Shown piece by piece: positions 17,806-27,906 of a stretch of 64,000 nt of DNA. The DNA is from Eubacteriaceae bacterium (GTDB taxonomy: Bacteria; Bacillota; Clostridia; Lachnospirales; Lachnospiraceae): positions 609,877 through 673,876 of the forward strand of contig CABJBF010000002.1 of assembly GCA_902363805.1 (NCBI GenBank), given 5' to 3'. The position numbers were made by a program, and so were the translations under genes. Every line of letters begins with the position of its first letter. Position 1 is the first letter of the stretch. The notes beneath the pieces were generated by a model. It was not told the origin of the DNA. It ran no database searches and saw only the letters and a list, made by a program, of their open reading frames with translations.

Positions 17806-17952
17806 CAGTCAATTTAATTAACAAATGTTTACTATATGCTCTCTACAAAATATACAATGTGTATTTTAGTAGCGGGCATATTATTTATTCAAAAATAATG
17901 TATACATACAGAAATCATCTTTTTATTATTTCTGTATATAAAAGGGGTATTT

Positions 17953-20154
17953 ATGCACGATATTTTACAATATGAAGAAAAGCTAATTAAAACCAGATTA
18001 GAACTAAATGATTTAATTGAAAAGTATTCTAACAATAAAGAAAACATAGACAAAGCTATAATCGAAAATAAAATTGAATACTTAACAAAAGAATTAGACT
18101 ATCTTAACAACCAGTTAAATCTTTTAAAATTATCTGTTGAGAATGAAACCGAAAATAATAATACATATTCTGCGGACAAACCTACAGTTAATCCACAACC
18201 TTATTATTCTGCCGGGCACAGTTCTGCACCACAGCCTTATTATTCTAAGGGGCAGGTTCATCCTTATTCACCTGTCACTTCTACTACAGGCACTAGCATT
18301 GACAATGGTGTTAGAAAAAATTCAACTAAAAATTTCAATAATTTTGAATTACTCATGGGCAAATCTTTAATGGGAATTTTTGCCTCTGTATTAATTTTTA
18401 TCAGTTTAATTTTATTTGCCACTTTAGTATTGCCAATGTTATCTGATACTACAAAAATTTTAATTTTATATATTTTCAGTTTTGCACTTATGATAGCCGG
18501 AATTTTTCTTCTAAAAAAAGATTCACATAACAAGCTTTATATTTCAATTAGTGGATGTGGCACAGGGGCAATATTCATTTCATTGTTGCTGAGTAACATG
18601 TATTTTAAAATTATTAACGAAATAACATTATATTTATTTATATTTGTATGGGCATTATTTGTTTGTGTATTATCTAAAACAAAATCATATATTTTTGCAA
18701 TTATTGGTCAGGCAGGTATTACAATTTCCATTTTATTTGGCACTTATTTTTGTCACGCTTCAGGCGATTGGAACAAATTGCTTTTTCTCTCTGCATTTTT
18801 TGTAGTAACAGAATCAATATTTTATTACACTAATATTCAAGATGAATATCACAAAAATTCAATTTGCAATATATTCAATATAATATGCTTATTCACTTTT
18901 AATGCTACAATGCCTGACTATAAACTTTATGCAGGAAATAGCACAGTGATTATTTTGTCTTACTGCATCCTACTACTTTTTATATCCTCTATTATTATTA
19001 CCGGGTTTGTTAAAATGAAAGTAGATAACAATTTTTCTGCTGTATTCAGTATTACAAATATGTTTTATTATATTGCTTTAACGACCTTATATTGTTTTAG
19101 TTTCAATGAATTCTTTAATATAGCCATAGCGCTCTTAATTCTTATTGGAATTGAATTAAAATTTAAAGACAAAAACAAATTTGATATTATACTTCTTCAA
19201 ACTGCTATGATGCTTGTTCCGATAATTAGTATGGTACAAATTGCTTTTGATAACAGCGGGAATTTTATTTATAATTATTTTTATTTATCAATATTTATTA
19301 TCCCATTTGCTGTATACGGTTATTTTTACAAGCAATATATATATAAGATATTCAGTATTGTATATTTTATATTTTTCGTACTAAACAGTTCTACTAATAA
19401 TGTTTCAAGATTACTCATTAGCATTTCACTTTTATGTCTATTTTCATTCTTAATGAAATATACAAAAGATTATAGTAATAAAATAAAAATATTATTATAC
19501 TGTATGTTCATCTTTATTACGATAAATGATTTTAGCAATATAATTGCTCCTTTATTTTCTACACATATAGCTAAGGATTTTACAAGCTTTATTATTATAT
19601 GTTTAGTTAATATTGTGGCAAAGTTCACGCCATTCTCTAAAAACTGGATATCAGGAAAGAATGAAAAAAGTACAAATATTACAACTGATATTGTAAATTT
19701 ATTTTTAATGATTTGTGGATTACGTTTTATTATCAAACTAAATAGTCCTGCATTACATATCATTGCCATACTAGTGACTCTAGTACTATTTTTGATAAAT
19801 TCACAGAATTATTTAAAGAAAGAAAAAATTACTTTTGGTATATATGTTGGAATTAAATTCACTATTCTAATGGTTATAATTTTAAATTCATTCAATTCAC
19901 CAAATTACTTAATTAGCATTTTTGCCTTTTTGTTTGCAATATTATGTATTGTGTTAGGATTTTGTTTTTCTTTCAAATCGCTTCGTATTTACGGGCTTGT
20001 ACTTTCTTTAGTAAGCATTGCAAAACTAATTTTATTAGATATTACATATGATAACACTATCGGACATGCTTTAAGCTTTTTTGTCTGTGGAATATTATGT
20101 TTTGTAATTAGTACAATTTATAATATAGTAGACAAAAAAATAAATAATCAATAG
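17953..20154 (+). CDS. Large multi-pass membrane protein, DUF2339-like
   Basis: 733 residues. An N-terminal coiled coil (about 1-65), a Pro/Tyr/Ser-rich low-complexity linker (about 70-115) and then some twenty hydrophobic segments to the C-terminus. The pattern and motifs such as LMGKSLMGIFASVLIF and SGCGTGAIFISLLLS fit DUF2339 membrane proteins, whose function is unknown. The start has AAAGGGG upstream. A hairpin with arms ACAGAAAT/ATTTCTGT lies in the leader. Followed by a strong terminator. Confidence 0.75.
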   Translation: MHDILQYEEKLIKTRLELNDLIEKYSNNKENIDKAIIENKIEYLTKELDYLNNQLNLLKLSVENETENNNTYSADKPTVNPQPYYSAGHSSAPQPYYSKGQVHPYSPVTSTTGTSIDNGVRKNSTKNFNNFELLMGKSLMGIFASVLIFISLILFATLVLPMLSDTTKILILYIFSFALMIAGIFLLKKDSHNKLYISISGCGTGAIFISLLLSNMYFKIINEITLYLFIFVWALFVCVLSKTKSYIFAIIGQAGITISILFGTYFCHASGDWNKLLFLSAFFVVTESIFYYTNIQDEYHKNSICNIFNIICLFTFNATMPDYKLYAGNSTVIILSYCILLLFISSIIITGFVKMKVDNNFSAVFSITNMFYYIALTTLYCFSFNEFFNIAIALLILIGIELKFKDKNKFDIILLQTAMMLVPIISMVQIAFDNSGNFIYNYFYLSIFIIPFAVYGYFYKQYIYKIFSIVYFIFFVLNSSTNNVSRLLISISLLCLFSFLMKYTKDYSNKIKILLYCMFIFITINDFSNIIAPLFSTHIAKDFTSFIIICLVNIVAKFTPFSKNWISGKNEKSTNITTDIVNLFLMICGLRFIIKLNSPALHIIAILVTLVLFLINSQNYLKKEKITFGIYVGIKFTILMVIILNSFNSPNYLISIFAFLFAILCIVLGFCFSFKSLRIYGLVLSLVSIAKLILLDITYDNTIGHALSFFVCGILCFVISTIYNIVDKKINNQ

Positions 20155-20164
20155 GTCCTTTTAT

Positions 20165-20201
20165 AAAAATCAGGATGGTTTAAACCCACCCTGATTTTTT
20201 T
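20165..20201 (+). terminator. Intrinsic terminator after the DUF2339-like gene
   Basis: AAAAATCAGG pairs with CCTGATTTTT around a GGT/ACC-rich inner part with one mismatch, then T7. The A/T ends make it usable on both strands. Confidence 0.85.
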
Positions 20202-20219
20202 GTTTATGGACTTTAGTCT

Positions 20220-20258
20220 GTCCGAAAACAATCACGCAGCATATTATTGTTTTCGGAC
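20220..20258. repeat. Perfect 13-bp inverted repeat in the intergenic space
   Basis: GTCCGAAAACAAT (20220-20232) is exactly mirrored by ATTGTTTTCGGAC (20246-20258), followed by a GC-richer stretch up to the ABC exporter stop. It lacks a T-run and is separate from the neighbouring terminator. Possible REP-like element or second terminator. Confidence 0.7.
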
Positions 20259-20305
20259 TATAAACCACCTGCTATGCGGATGGCGGCATTTGTATTTATT
20301 TTCTA

Positions 20306-22036
20306 CTAATTATTTACATTATATAAATCATAATATATTCCATGTTTATTTATAAGTTCATCATGTGTTCCCTGCTCTTCTATTCCATTTTCAGTAAGAA
20401 CAAGAATCTTTTCCGCATTTCTGATTGTTGTTAGTCTATGTGCAATAACTAATGTCGTTCTGTTTTTTGCAAGCTTTTCTAAAGATTCCTGAACTACTTT
20501 TTCGCTTTCATTATCAAGAGCTGATGTTGCTTCATCAAAAATCAAAATAGGCGGATTTTTAAGAAATACTCTTGCAATTGATAATCGCTGTTTTTGTCCA
20601 CCTGACAATTTAATTCCTCTTTGCCCTATATCAGTTTCATATCCATTTGGAAGTGACATAATAAATTCATGGGCATTTGCATTTTTTGCAGCCTCAATAA
20701 CTTCTTCTTTCGTTGCATTTTTCTTTCCGTAACGTATATTGTCATACACCGTTCCCGCAAACAAATACACATCCTGTTGCACAATTCCAATATTATTTCT
20801 AAGATTCTCTAATTTTATTTTTCTAATATCAGTATCATCAATTGTAATTTCACCTTTTGTAACATCGTAAAATCTCGGTATTAAATTACACAAAGTGGTT
20901 TTTCCGGCACCTGATGAACCAACTAAAGCTACATACTGTCCTTGTGGAATTTCCAAATTAATATGCTTTAATACTCTATGTGCTGTGTCATTATACTTAA
21001 ATGAAACGTCATTAAATTTAATATTTCCTTTTACATCATTTAATTCAATTGCATCAGCATTATCTTTAATATCCGGTTCAATTTCCAATATTTCCAAAAA
21101 TCTTTCAAAACCTGAATACCCATTTTGAAACTGTTCAGTAAAATCAATCAGAGTCTTAATTGGATCCGTAAATATATTTATATAAAGTAAAAATGTAATC
21201 ATGTCTGTTACATTTACAATTCCTCTTGTTATACAAAATCCACCTACGATTATTACAATCAGATTAATCATTGTAGTAAATGCAGTTAATCCCGAATTGT
21301 AACCACCCATATATTTGTAATTATCTTTTTTAGCTTCTAAAAATTCCTGATTTCCAATTTGGAATTTTTCATTTTCAAGTTCTTCATTTGCAAATGATTT
21401 AACAACACGTATTCCTGATAAATTATCTTCAATTTTTTCATTGATTGCTGCTATTTTTACTCTGTTTTTCTTAAATGCTTTTTTCATTTTTTTATTAAAA
21501 AAGTAAGCATAACAAATCATAAACGGTACCAGAATAAATGCTGCAATTGTAAGTTGTGGACTGATTGTACAAAGAATAATAAGAGCCCCTATTATTTTTA
21601 TAAAAGAAATTGTCAAATTTTCCGGTCCGTGATGAAGTAACTCTGTTATGTCAAATAAATCTGATGTTACCCTTGACATAAGCTGTCCTACCTTCTGGTC
21701 ATCATAAAATGAAAAAGATAATTTCTGATAATGTGCAAATATTTCTGCTCTCATGTCATATTCAATTTTTGCTCCCATAACATGTCCATAATTTGAAATA
21801 TAAAAATTAGAATATGCCTGTATTGCAATTAATATTGTTACAACTACTGCTATAACTATAAGTTGTCTAAAAACATCTTTAGCCGGTAAATATACTACTG
21901 TTGAAGTCACATATCTAACTACTAACGGAATTACAAGCGCTATAATTGATGCTAAAAATGCGAAAAACATATCTATAAAGAATACATGTTTATACGGTTT
22001 GTAATACTGAAATAATTTCTTCAAATTTTCTTTCAT
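20306..22036 (-). CDS. ABC exporter, fused membrane and ATPase domains
   Basis: 576 residues. A six-helix type I exporter domain (about 15-310) is followed by an ATPase domain (from about 335) with [29 protein letters not shown] and the switch His in VIAHRL. A half-transporter of the MsbA/BmrA type that would work as a dimer and export lipid, drug or peptide. No second half-transporter gene is adjacent, so a homodimer is likely. An AAAGGATAG site precedes the ATG, and the leader contains a CCAATA...TATTGG hairpin (22081-22111). Confidence 0.92.
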   Translation of the reverse strand: MKENLKKLFQYYKPYKHVFFIDMFFAFLASIIALVIPLVVRYVTSTVVYLPAKDVFRQLIVIAVVVTILIAIQAYSNFYISNYGHVMGAKIEYDMRAEIFAHYQKLSFSFYDDQKVGQLMSRVTSDLFDITELLHHGPENLTISFIKIIGALIILCTISPQLTIAAFILVPFMICYAYFFNKKMKKAFKKNRVKIAAINEKIEDNLSGIRVVKSFANEELENEKFQIGNQEFLEAKKDNYKYMGGYNSGLTAFTTMINLIVIIVGGFCITRGIVNVTDMITFLLYINIFTDPIKTLIDFTEQFQNGYSGFERFLEILEIEPDIKDNADAIELNDVKGNIKFNDVSFKYNDTAHRVLKHINLEIPQGQYVALVGSSGAGKTTLCNLIPRFYDVTKGEITIDDTDIRKIKLENLRNNIGIVQQDVYLFAGTVYDNIRYGKKNATKEEVIEAAKNANAHEFIMSLPNGYETDIGQRGIKLSGGQKQRLSIARVFLKNPPILIFDEATSALDNESEKVVQESLEKLAKNRTTLVIAHRLTTIRNAEKILVLTENGIEEQGTHDELINKHGIYYDLYNVNN

Positions 22037-22141
22037 TTTTTACACACTATCCTTTCTTTTTTTCTGATTTGTTCCTAATACCAATACACTAATATTTTAT
22101 TAGTCTATTGGCATTGGGAATAAATATTTATTATAACGCAT

Positions 22142-22174
22142 AAAAACACTTGACCCACATTATGAGCCAAGTGC
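22142..22174 (-). terminator. Intrinsic terminator of the secreted-protein gene
   Basis: Minus-strand CACTTG...CAAGTG arms with a partly paired interior, followed by TTTTT, about 60 bases after the stop at 22233. Confidence 0.65.
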
Positions 22175-22232
22175 TATAATTTTATGCTTTAATTTTAATA
22201 ATAAAAATTGTCTATTCCATATTCAAATAAAT

Positions 22233-23366
22233 TTATTTCCACTTTATAGAATAAACTCCATTGCTGTTTGCATTTGCTTTTTCAATCTTAATATAGTATG
22301 TTCCTGCATTAGCCTTTCCGTAAGTTGTACTATATGTAAGTTTTAAATCTCTCTTGTATCCATAATATGATGTGCTATCAATCTTTTTACCTTTTTTATT
22401 GTAAATAGTAAATTTGAGATTATTTTCTACATTACCGTCAAGAGTTATTGTAACAGGTTTCTTTTTCTTTACTGTAAATTTATACCAATTTGCTTTCTTA
22501 TCTCCTGCTGTAACAATTCCCTTTACTGTTTTTCCTTTTTTTATATTTACTGCTTTAGCTCTCTTAGCTCTGCTTTTAGCCTTAACAGCTGTCTCCTTTA
22601 AAGAAAAGCTCTGTTCTTTACCATATGATGTTCCATTAGAAGTAACCTCAAATTTATAAGTTTTACCCTTCTTTACTGCAAAAGATGCCTGACTGTCACT
22701 TGTCAAATCAGATACCCATTTTTTTTCACATACAGTCTTACCTGAATCAACAAATGTTACATAACTGCCCATAGAATAAGGAAGTGTTACTGTAACTTTT
22801 CCTGTCTTTGTAGCTGTATAATTAAAAACATACTTATCTTCGCCTGAGTTTCTATAATATGTAATTGTCTCACCATCCTTGATTACTTTTGCATCAAGTG
22901 TATAGAATCCTGTCTGTACTGTGAATGTATTTGTATAAACATCTTCACCGTTATAGCAATATGAATCAAATTTTATGTAATATGTTCCCGCATTTGAAAA
23001 TGAAACATAATCTTCAACTGTTGTTGAACCAACCTTCAAATCTGTTAAATATTCCATTCTGTTAGTGCATGCTGCATCAGAATATACTTCAATATTAATA
23101 TCCTTTAATACACTTGTAGCTGTTGTTACAACTTTTAAGCTTCCCGCCTTAGTAACATTTACAGGTACAACAACACCCTGATAATACTTTCCATTAATAA
23201 AATTGCTATTATTATAGCTAAATGTCTGTGGAGCTGTCATTGCTTCTGTGCCATAATAAAATTCTGTCGGTGTAATTGCATCAGCCGCAAACGCTGTTGT
23301 AATCATTCCTACAGCCATAATAGTTGTCGCTGCAAGTAAAGTAATCATTTTTCCTAATTTTCTCAT
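22233..23366 (-). CDS. Secreted protein with PPC-like beta-sandwich repeats
   Basis: 377 residues. A clear signal peptide (about 1-27, cleavage after AFAA). The rest is beta-rich and appears to be three related ~110-residue modules, each ending in a GTYYIKF or AGTYYIKIEK-type strand. This resembles bacterial pre-peptidase C-terminal (PPC) domains. A Lys/Arg-rich linker (about 265-285) precedes the last module. No catalytic domain is present, so a surface or binding role is likely, but function is unknown. AAGGAG lies 8 bases upstream of the ATG. Confidence 0.75.
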   Translation of the reverse strand: MRKLGKMITLLAATTIMAVGMITTAFAADAITPTEFYYGTEAMTAPQTFSYNNSNFINGKYYQGVVVPVNVTKAGSLKVVTTATSVLKDINIEVYSDAACTNRMEYLTDLKVGSTTVEDYVSFSNAGTYYIKFDSYCYNGEDVYTNTFTVQTGFYTLDAKVIKDGETITYYRNSGEDKYVFNYTATKTGKVTVTLPYSMGSYVTFVDSGKTVCEKKWVSDLTSDSQASFAVKKGKTYKFEVTSNGTSYGKEQSFSLKETAVKAKSRAKRAKAVNIKKGKTVKGIVTAGDKKANWYKFTVKKKKPVTITLDGNVENNLKFTIYNKKGKKIDSTSYYGYKRDLKLTYSTTYGKANAGTYYIKIEKANANSNGVYSIKWK

Positions 23367-23452
23367 TATACTTTCTCCTTAAATAAATTTTTTATATTCA
23401 AAATATAAAATGTTCATCTTATATTTTAAATCGATAATTATATACATCAAAA

Positions 23453-24661
23453 TTAAAGTAATGCTTCTAAGTGTCTTCTTATTGCTAAAATGAAATCCTG
23501 TGTATTTAATTTCTTTTTATTCTCTAATGTAGAAATAATATATAAATCTCCTGTCATTTCTCCATCTTCAATTGTATCAATACATGCCTTTTCAAGCTTA
23601 TCAGCAAATTCCATTAATTCAGGGATATTATCTAACTCACCACGTTTTCTTAAAGCACCTGACCATGCAAAAATAGTTGCAATTGGATTTGTTGAAGTTT
23701 CTTCACCCTTTAAGTGCTTATAATAATGTCTCTGAACTGTACCATGAGCAGCTTCATATTCATAGTAACCATTTGGTGAAGCAAGTACTGATGTCATCAT
23801 TGATAATGAACCGAATGCTGTTGCAACCATATCTGACATAACGTCGCCATCATAGTTCTTACAAGCCCAAATATATCCGCCCTCTGAACGCATAACTCTT
23901 GCTACTGCATCATCGATTAATGTATAGAAATACTCAATTCCTGCTTCTTCAAATTTTTCTTTATATTCAGCTTCATAAATATCAGCAAAAATATCCTTGA
24001 ATGTATGGTCATACTTCTTAGAAATAGTATCTTTTGTTGCAAACCATAAGTCCTGCTTTGTATCTAATGCAAAATTGAAGCAGCTTCTTGCAAAACTTTC
24101 AATTGAATCGTTAAGGTTATGCATACCCTGTACAATTCCTGCACCCTTAAATTCATGAATTAATTCTCTTGTTTCTTCTCCTGCTTCATTTGTGTATACA
24201 ATTTCAGCCTTTCCAGGTCCCGGAATCTTCATTTCGCTTCCCTTATATACATCACCATATGCATGTCTTGCTATTGTAATTGGCTTTGTCCAATTCTTAA
24301 CGTATGGTTCAATTCCTTTAACAATAATTGGAGCTCTAAATACTGTTCCATCAAGAATTGCACGAATTGTTCCATTTGGACTCTTCCACATTTCTTTTAA
24401 ATTATATTCTGTCATTCTTGCTGCATTAGGTGTGATTGTTGCACACTTAACAGCTACCCCATACTTCTTTGTAGCTTCTGCTGAATCAAATGTAACCTGG
24501 TCATTTGTTTCATTTCTGTACTCAAGGCCTAAATCATAGTACTCTGTCTTTAACTCTACGAAAGGTTCTAATAACTCATCCTTGATTAATTTCCAAAGAA
24601 TTCTTGTCATTTCATCTCCATCCATTTCAACTAATGGAGTTGTCATCTTAATTTTTGCCAT
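23453..24661 (-). CDS. icd: NADP-dependent isocitrate dehydrogenase (eukaryotic-type)
   Basis: 402 residues. Starts [21 protein letters not shown], the N-terminal pattern of type II (eukaryote-like) homodimeric IDH. It has the substrate-binding SPNGTIR, the catalytic Tyr region RHAYGDVYK and [10 protein letters not shown] for NADP. Makes 2-oxoglutarate and NADPH, feeding glutamate synthesis. It stands alone here, without citrate synthase or aconitase. AGGAGG precedes the start, and a consensus promoter lies at 24694-24722. Confidence 0.95.
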   Translation of the reverse strand: MAKIKMTTPLVEMDGDEMTRILWKLIKDELLEPFVELKTEYYDLGLEYRNETNDQVTFDSAEATKKYGVAVKCATITPNAARMTEYNLKEMWKSPNGTIRAILDGTVFRAPIIVKGIEPYVKNWTKPITIARHAYGDVYKGSEMKIPGPGKAEIVYTNEAGEETRELIHEFKGAGIVQGMHNLNDSIESFARSCFNFALDTKQDLWFATKDTISKKYDHTFKDIFADIYEAEYKEKFEEAGIEYFYTLIDDAVARVMRSEGGYIWACKNYDGDVMSDMVATAFGSLSMMTSVLASPNGYYEYEAAHGTVQRHYYKHLKGEETSTNPIATIFAWSGALRKRGELDNIPELMEFADKLEKACIDTIEDGEMTGDLYIISTLENKKKLNTQDFILAIRRHLEALL

Positions 24662-24693
24662 CTTACTTCCTCCTAGAAATATACTCGTGTTAA

Positions 24694-24722
24694 ATTATAC
24701 TTCATTGAACCATCTTTGTAAA
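24694..24722 (-). promoter_or_regulatory. Sigma-A promoter of icd
   Basis: Minus-strand TTTACA (24722-24717), 17 bases, TATAAT (24699-24694), 33 bases before the icd start. Confidence 0.75.
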
Positions 24723-24842
24723 CTAAACATTTTAACACTTTACACTTTTAAAGACCTGATTTAAAAATCTATAACCGGCAAAATATTTGATGCGTATTAT
24801 AGTTTAATCATCATAAATATATAAAAGCAAATATAACAATCA

Positions 24843-25748
24843 TCATTTAACACCCAATAATTCTACAGGATTTATAACTCCTGCGCCCTGAATATTAGCC
24901 GGCAAATTAACATCCTTGCATGATTCTATCATCTTTCTTTTCACATCTATATTTTTTAATTCAGGATATTTAGATAGCAACAATGCAGCACATCCTGTAA
25001 CAACAGGTGTTGCCATCGATGTTCCACTTTTTACTGTATATTTTTTCAATTTATAATTATTGTTGCAGCTTACAATATTATTACCATAAGCTATCAAATC
25101 AGGCTTTTGAATACATTCACATGTTGGACCTCTTCCAGAATAATTCGATGTGTATCTCCCATTTACATTTACTTTTTTCCCATCCTCTACTACACCAACA
25201 GTAATAATTTTTTTACTCACACCGGGCACAGTTATACTGCCTATATCAGGACCATTATTACCTGCAGCTGCAACCACAACTAATCCTAACTGCCATAGTA
25301 TTTCTACATATTTAATCAAACGCATTTCAGAGCAATTATTATGAATTGTTCCAAAGGATATATTTACTATTTTTATATTATATTTTTCATAATTATCTAT
25401 TATCCACTTAATACCATCTATAACTTTATCTTCTATGCCTATTCCCTTTGCATTAAGAACCTTTAAAACAACTAGCTGAGACCTTTTTGCAATTCCATTT
25501 ATATTCATTCTTCCATATAATCTATCCTTAGATTCTCCGGCTATTATCCCTGCAACGTGAGTTCCGTGTCCATTATCATCATAACATTTTTCCCTGTCTC
25601 CAATAAAATCCTTAAATAATATAATTTTTCCCTTCAAATCAGGATGTTCTGCCATTCCTGTGTCAAGTATTGCTACAACAATATCCTGCCCAAATATTCC
25701 CTTTTCTTCTATATAATCTATTTTCAATAATTTTCTAACTGTATTCAT
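24843..25748 (-). CDS. Intracellular-type subtilase (S8 serine protease)
   Basis: 301 residues without signal peptide or propeptide. The catalytic triad is intact: Asp29 in AILDTG, His61 in NGHGTHVAG and Ser244 in SGTSMATP, with oxyanion Asn164 in AAGNNG. The short AprX/ISP-like form suggests cytoplasmic or spore-related processing. Divergent from the Cys-rich gene cluster across 166 bases. A GTGGAAAG site precedes the ATG. Substrate unknown. Confidence 0.9.
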   Translation of the reverse strand: MNTVRKLLKIDYIEEKGIFGQDIVVAILDTGMAEHPDLKGKIILFKDFIGDREKCYDDNGHGTHVAGIIAGESKDRLYGRMNINGIAKRSQLVVLKVLNAKGIGIEDKVIDGIKWIIDNYEKYNIKIVNISFGTIHNNCSEMRLIKYVEILWQLGLVVVAAAGNNGPDIGSITVPGVSKKIITVGVVEDGKKVNVNGRYTSNYSGRGPTCECIQKPDLIAYGNNIVSCNNNYKLKKYTVKSGTSMATPVVTGCAALLLSKYPELKNIDVKRKMIESCKDVNLPANIQGAGVINPVELLGVK

Positions 25749-25914
25749 TTCAACTTTCCACTAAAATTTGATATGTAATAAGCAGGCATATAAAAGTTCT
25801 TATGTTGTCTATACTTTAATATATGTTTTTTTCTTTTAAAGTTTATTTTTTTGTAAACAATTTCAAGTTCATTACATATTATTTAGTGTAAACAATATTT
25901 TAGGGGAAACAAAT

Positions 25915-26142
25915 ATGAGTGATTTAGCAGCAACAAACTGCGGATGTGGATGCGGTTGTGAAGGAGGAAACAATACTTTATTTTTAATTCTTATCCTTTT
26001 ATTCTGCTGTGGTGGAAATAACGGATGCGGTTGTGGCGGAAACGATGGCTGTGGTTGTCAGAGCATTCTTTGGATTTTAGTACTTCTTTGCGCATGCGGA
26101 AATAATAACGGTGGCTTCTTTGGAAACGGTTGCGGCTGTTAA
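25915..26142 (+). CDS. Cys/Gly-rich membrane miniprotein
   Basis: 75 residues with 14 cysteines, mostly in CGCGC clusters, and two short hydrophobic stretches (TLFLILILLFCC and SILWILVLLCAC). High Gly and Asn content gives the look of the YjcZ-type or chorion-like high-cysteine proteins annotated in Clostridia, some tied to spore coats. That link is inference. AGGGGAAAC lies before the ATG. First of three small plus-strand genes. Confidence 0.8.
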   Translation: MSDLAATNCGCGCGCEGGNNTLFLILILLFCCGGNNGCGCGGNDGCGCQSILWILVLLCACGNNNGGFFGNGCGC

Positions 26143-26279
26143 TTGATTCGAAAGATTATTATCAATATGATTTAGAATGTCTTTTGAAAAATGCACTTGC
26201 CACTAATTTTTTAGAAGATACAAATCTGTTTTTATTACTAATGGCATTAAGCATTTAAATTAAAAAGGAGGTCAGCCTT

Positions 26280-26669
26280 ATGGATAATGCAAATATGAAG
26301 CAAACGTTATTTGACAGCATGCTTACTAACAGAAATCTGCAGATTCTAAAGGCTGTTCTCCCTTACATAGATTATGATACGGGCAAATCTCTTGGAATAT
26401 ATATAAAATTTCAGGAATTAAAAAATTCATTTTCTATTAACCCCGGTTCATACATGATTAAAGATAAAAACGGAAATTATAAAGCCATGAATTGTGACAA
26501 GCCTCTTGATTTTTCTACTTTATATCCCATTGTAAAAGATTATCTTACAACTGATGAACAGGAAATGTTTGAAACATTTATCGGTATGATGGATATGTTT
26601 TCAATGGATAACGAGGCAAAAGAATCTATGTTTGGTGAATATATGGATATGTTTAAAGAAATGTTTTAA
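26280..26669 (+). CDS. Small conserved-looking protein of unknown function
   Basis: 129 residues, mainly helical, Met-rich at the C-terminus (MMDMFSMDNEAKESM), starting MDNANMKQTLFDSMLTNRNL. No signal peptide or membrane helix. A very strong AAAAAGGAGG site precedes the ATG. It lies 137 bases after the Cys-rich gene and 109 bases before the next small gene. I recall similar proteins in Lachnospiraceae next to Cys-rich miniproteins but cannot name a family. Confidence 0.75.
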   Translation: MDNANMKQTLFDSMLTNRNLQILKAVLPYIDYDTGKSLGIYIKFQELKNSFSINPGSYMIKDKNGNYKAMNCDKPLDFSTLYPIVKDYLTTDEQEMFETFIGMMDMFSMDNEAKESMFGEYMDMFKEMF

Positions 26670-26778
26670 CTTAAAATTTATCTGCTTTCATAATACATTT
26701 TATAAATTTTTAGCGTATAGTAATGCAGATTAAAAATTATTATGTGCTGCATTTATTGTAGCAGAATGGAGATTTTAT

Positions 26779-27069
26779 ATGAGCAATAACGAATGGATGA
26801 ATGATCCTGTTTTATCAGGTATTTCTAATGAAAAATTAAAGATTCTTACAGACATTGTTGAGAACACAGGTGAAATGGATGCAAAGCAAATGATTCCTTA
26901 TTTCATAAAAGCGTCAAATGAGGCAACAAAACAGGGAGCTTCATTTACAAATGAAGAAACCGATGCAATTCTAAATGTTTTAAAACAAAAAATGACACCA
27001 AAAGAACAGCAAAGAATTGAAATGGTTAAGCGCCTTACAAAATTAATGAGCAAAAATAAGAAGAGCTGA
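26779..27069 (+). CDS. Small helical protein of unknown function
   Basis: 96 residues, soluble, predicted all-helical, starting MSNNEWMNDPVLSGISNEKL with a basic C-terminus (LTKLMSKNKKS). TGGAGA sits 8 bases upstream, the same leader form as in the deacetylase gene. It has the same small-cluster context as the preceding two genes. No catalytic motif is visible. Confidence 0.72.
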   Translation: MSNNEWMNDPVLSGISNEKLKILTDIVENTGEMDAKQMIPYFIKASNEATKQGASFTNEETDAILNVLKQKMTPKEQQRIEMVKRLTKLMSKNKKS

Positions 27070-27208
27070 TTTTTCCTGATAATTTGATAGAATTTAAAAT
27101 TGCAAGATAGCTTCTTGATTTTACTCATTTTAATAAGTATATTTATTACATATATATATTTATTAGATTATGTATAAATTGTATTAGATTGTGTAAAAAT
27201 TGTATTAG

Positions 27209-27298
27209 ATATGGACAGTTTGAATACTGTAATCTGCGTGTAAATTAAATTAAATATGGATGTTTTAAATACTATAACTTGCATGTAATTCAAATTAT
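27209..27298 (+). repeat. Two imperfect 45-bp direct repeats
   Basis: 27209-27253 and 27254-27298 both begin ATATGGA and share AATACT.TAA and TGC.TGTAA blocks, about three quarters identical. They lie in the 276-base gap before the YgjP-like gene, preceded by smaller ATTGTATTAGAT repeats. No gene is seen in this gap. Confidence 0.65.
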
Positions 27299-27345
27299 TT
27301 ACATACACTATCTATGCTTTTGACGATATGAAAGGTACCTTAAAG

Positions 27346-27906
27346 ATGAGCGAATATCCTATTAAAATAATTAAAAGTAAAAGAAAAACTATGTGTTTAG
27401 AAATAAAACATGACGGAACGCTTATTGTAAGAGTTCCGTTTTTCATGAGAAATGATGATGTATTAAAATTTGTTAACAGTAAACAGGATTGGATTAATTC
27501 CCATTTAAGCAAAATAAAAAACAATCAGGCTGATTTAGAAAATAATTATTTGACAAAAGATGAAATAAACAATTTAATATCTACTGCTTCCGATTATATT
27601 CCAACACGTGTTTCTTATTTTGCAAAAATAATGGGTGTTTCCTATAACCGTATTTCAATTAGAACACAGAAAACGAGATGGGGAAGTTGTAGCAGCATGG
27701 GCAACCTTAATTTTAATGCTCTGCTTATGCTTACTTATAAAGACGTAATTGATTATGTTGTTGTTCATGAACTAAGTCATAGAATTGAAATGAACCATTC
27801 TGCCCTTTTTTGGTCTATTGTTGAAAATGTATTACCAAATTACAGAGTTCAAAGAAAATGGCTAAAGGAAAATGGATACAAACTGATTAGCAGAATCCCA
27901 AGATAA
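27346..27906 (+). CDS. YgjP-like (DUF45) zinc metalloprotein
   Basis: 186 residues from the ATG at 27346, with AAAGG 10 bases upstream. An in-frame ATG at 27328 has no site. The zinc motif HELSH near the C-terminus is followed by MNHSALFW and the terminal WLKENG. TRWGSCSS lies upstream of it, all diagnostic of the family. These are metallopeptidase-fold proteins related to SprT/WLM, often found near restriction or repair genes but with no settled substrate. Confidence 0.88.
   Translation: MSEYPIKIIKSKRKTMCLEIKHDGTLIVRVPFFMRNDDVLKFVNSKQDWINSHLSKIKNNQADLENNYLTKDEINNLISTASDYIPTRVSYFAKIMGVSYNRISIRTQKTRWGSCSSMGNLNFNALLMLTYKDVIDYVVVHELSHRIEMNHSALFWSIVENVLPNYRVQRKWLKENGYKLISRIPR

Noticed and set aside
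25749..25914. Sporulation sigma promoters for the subtilase and Cys-rich genes
   Set aside because: AT-rich boxes can be found, but none matches a sporulation or sigma-A consensus well enough to report.
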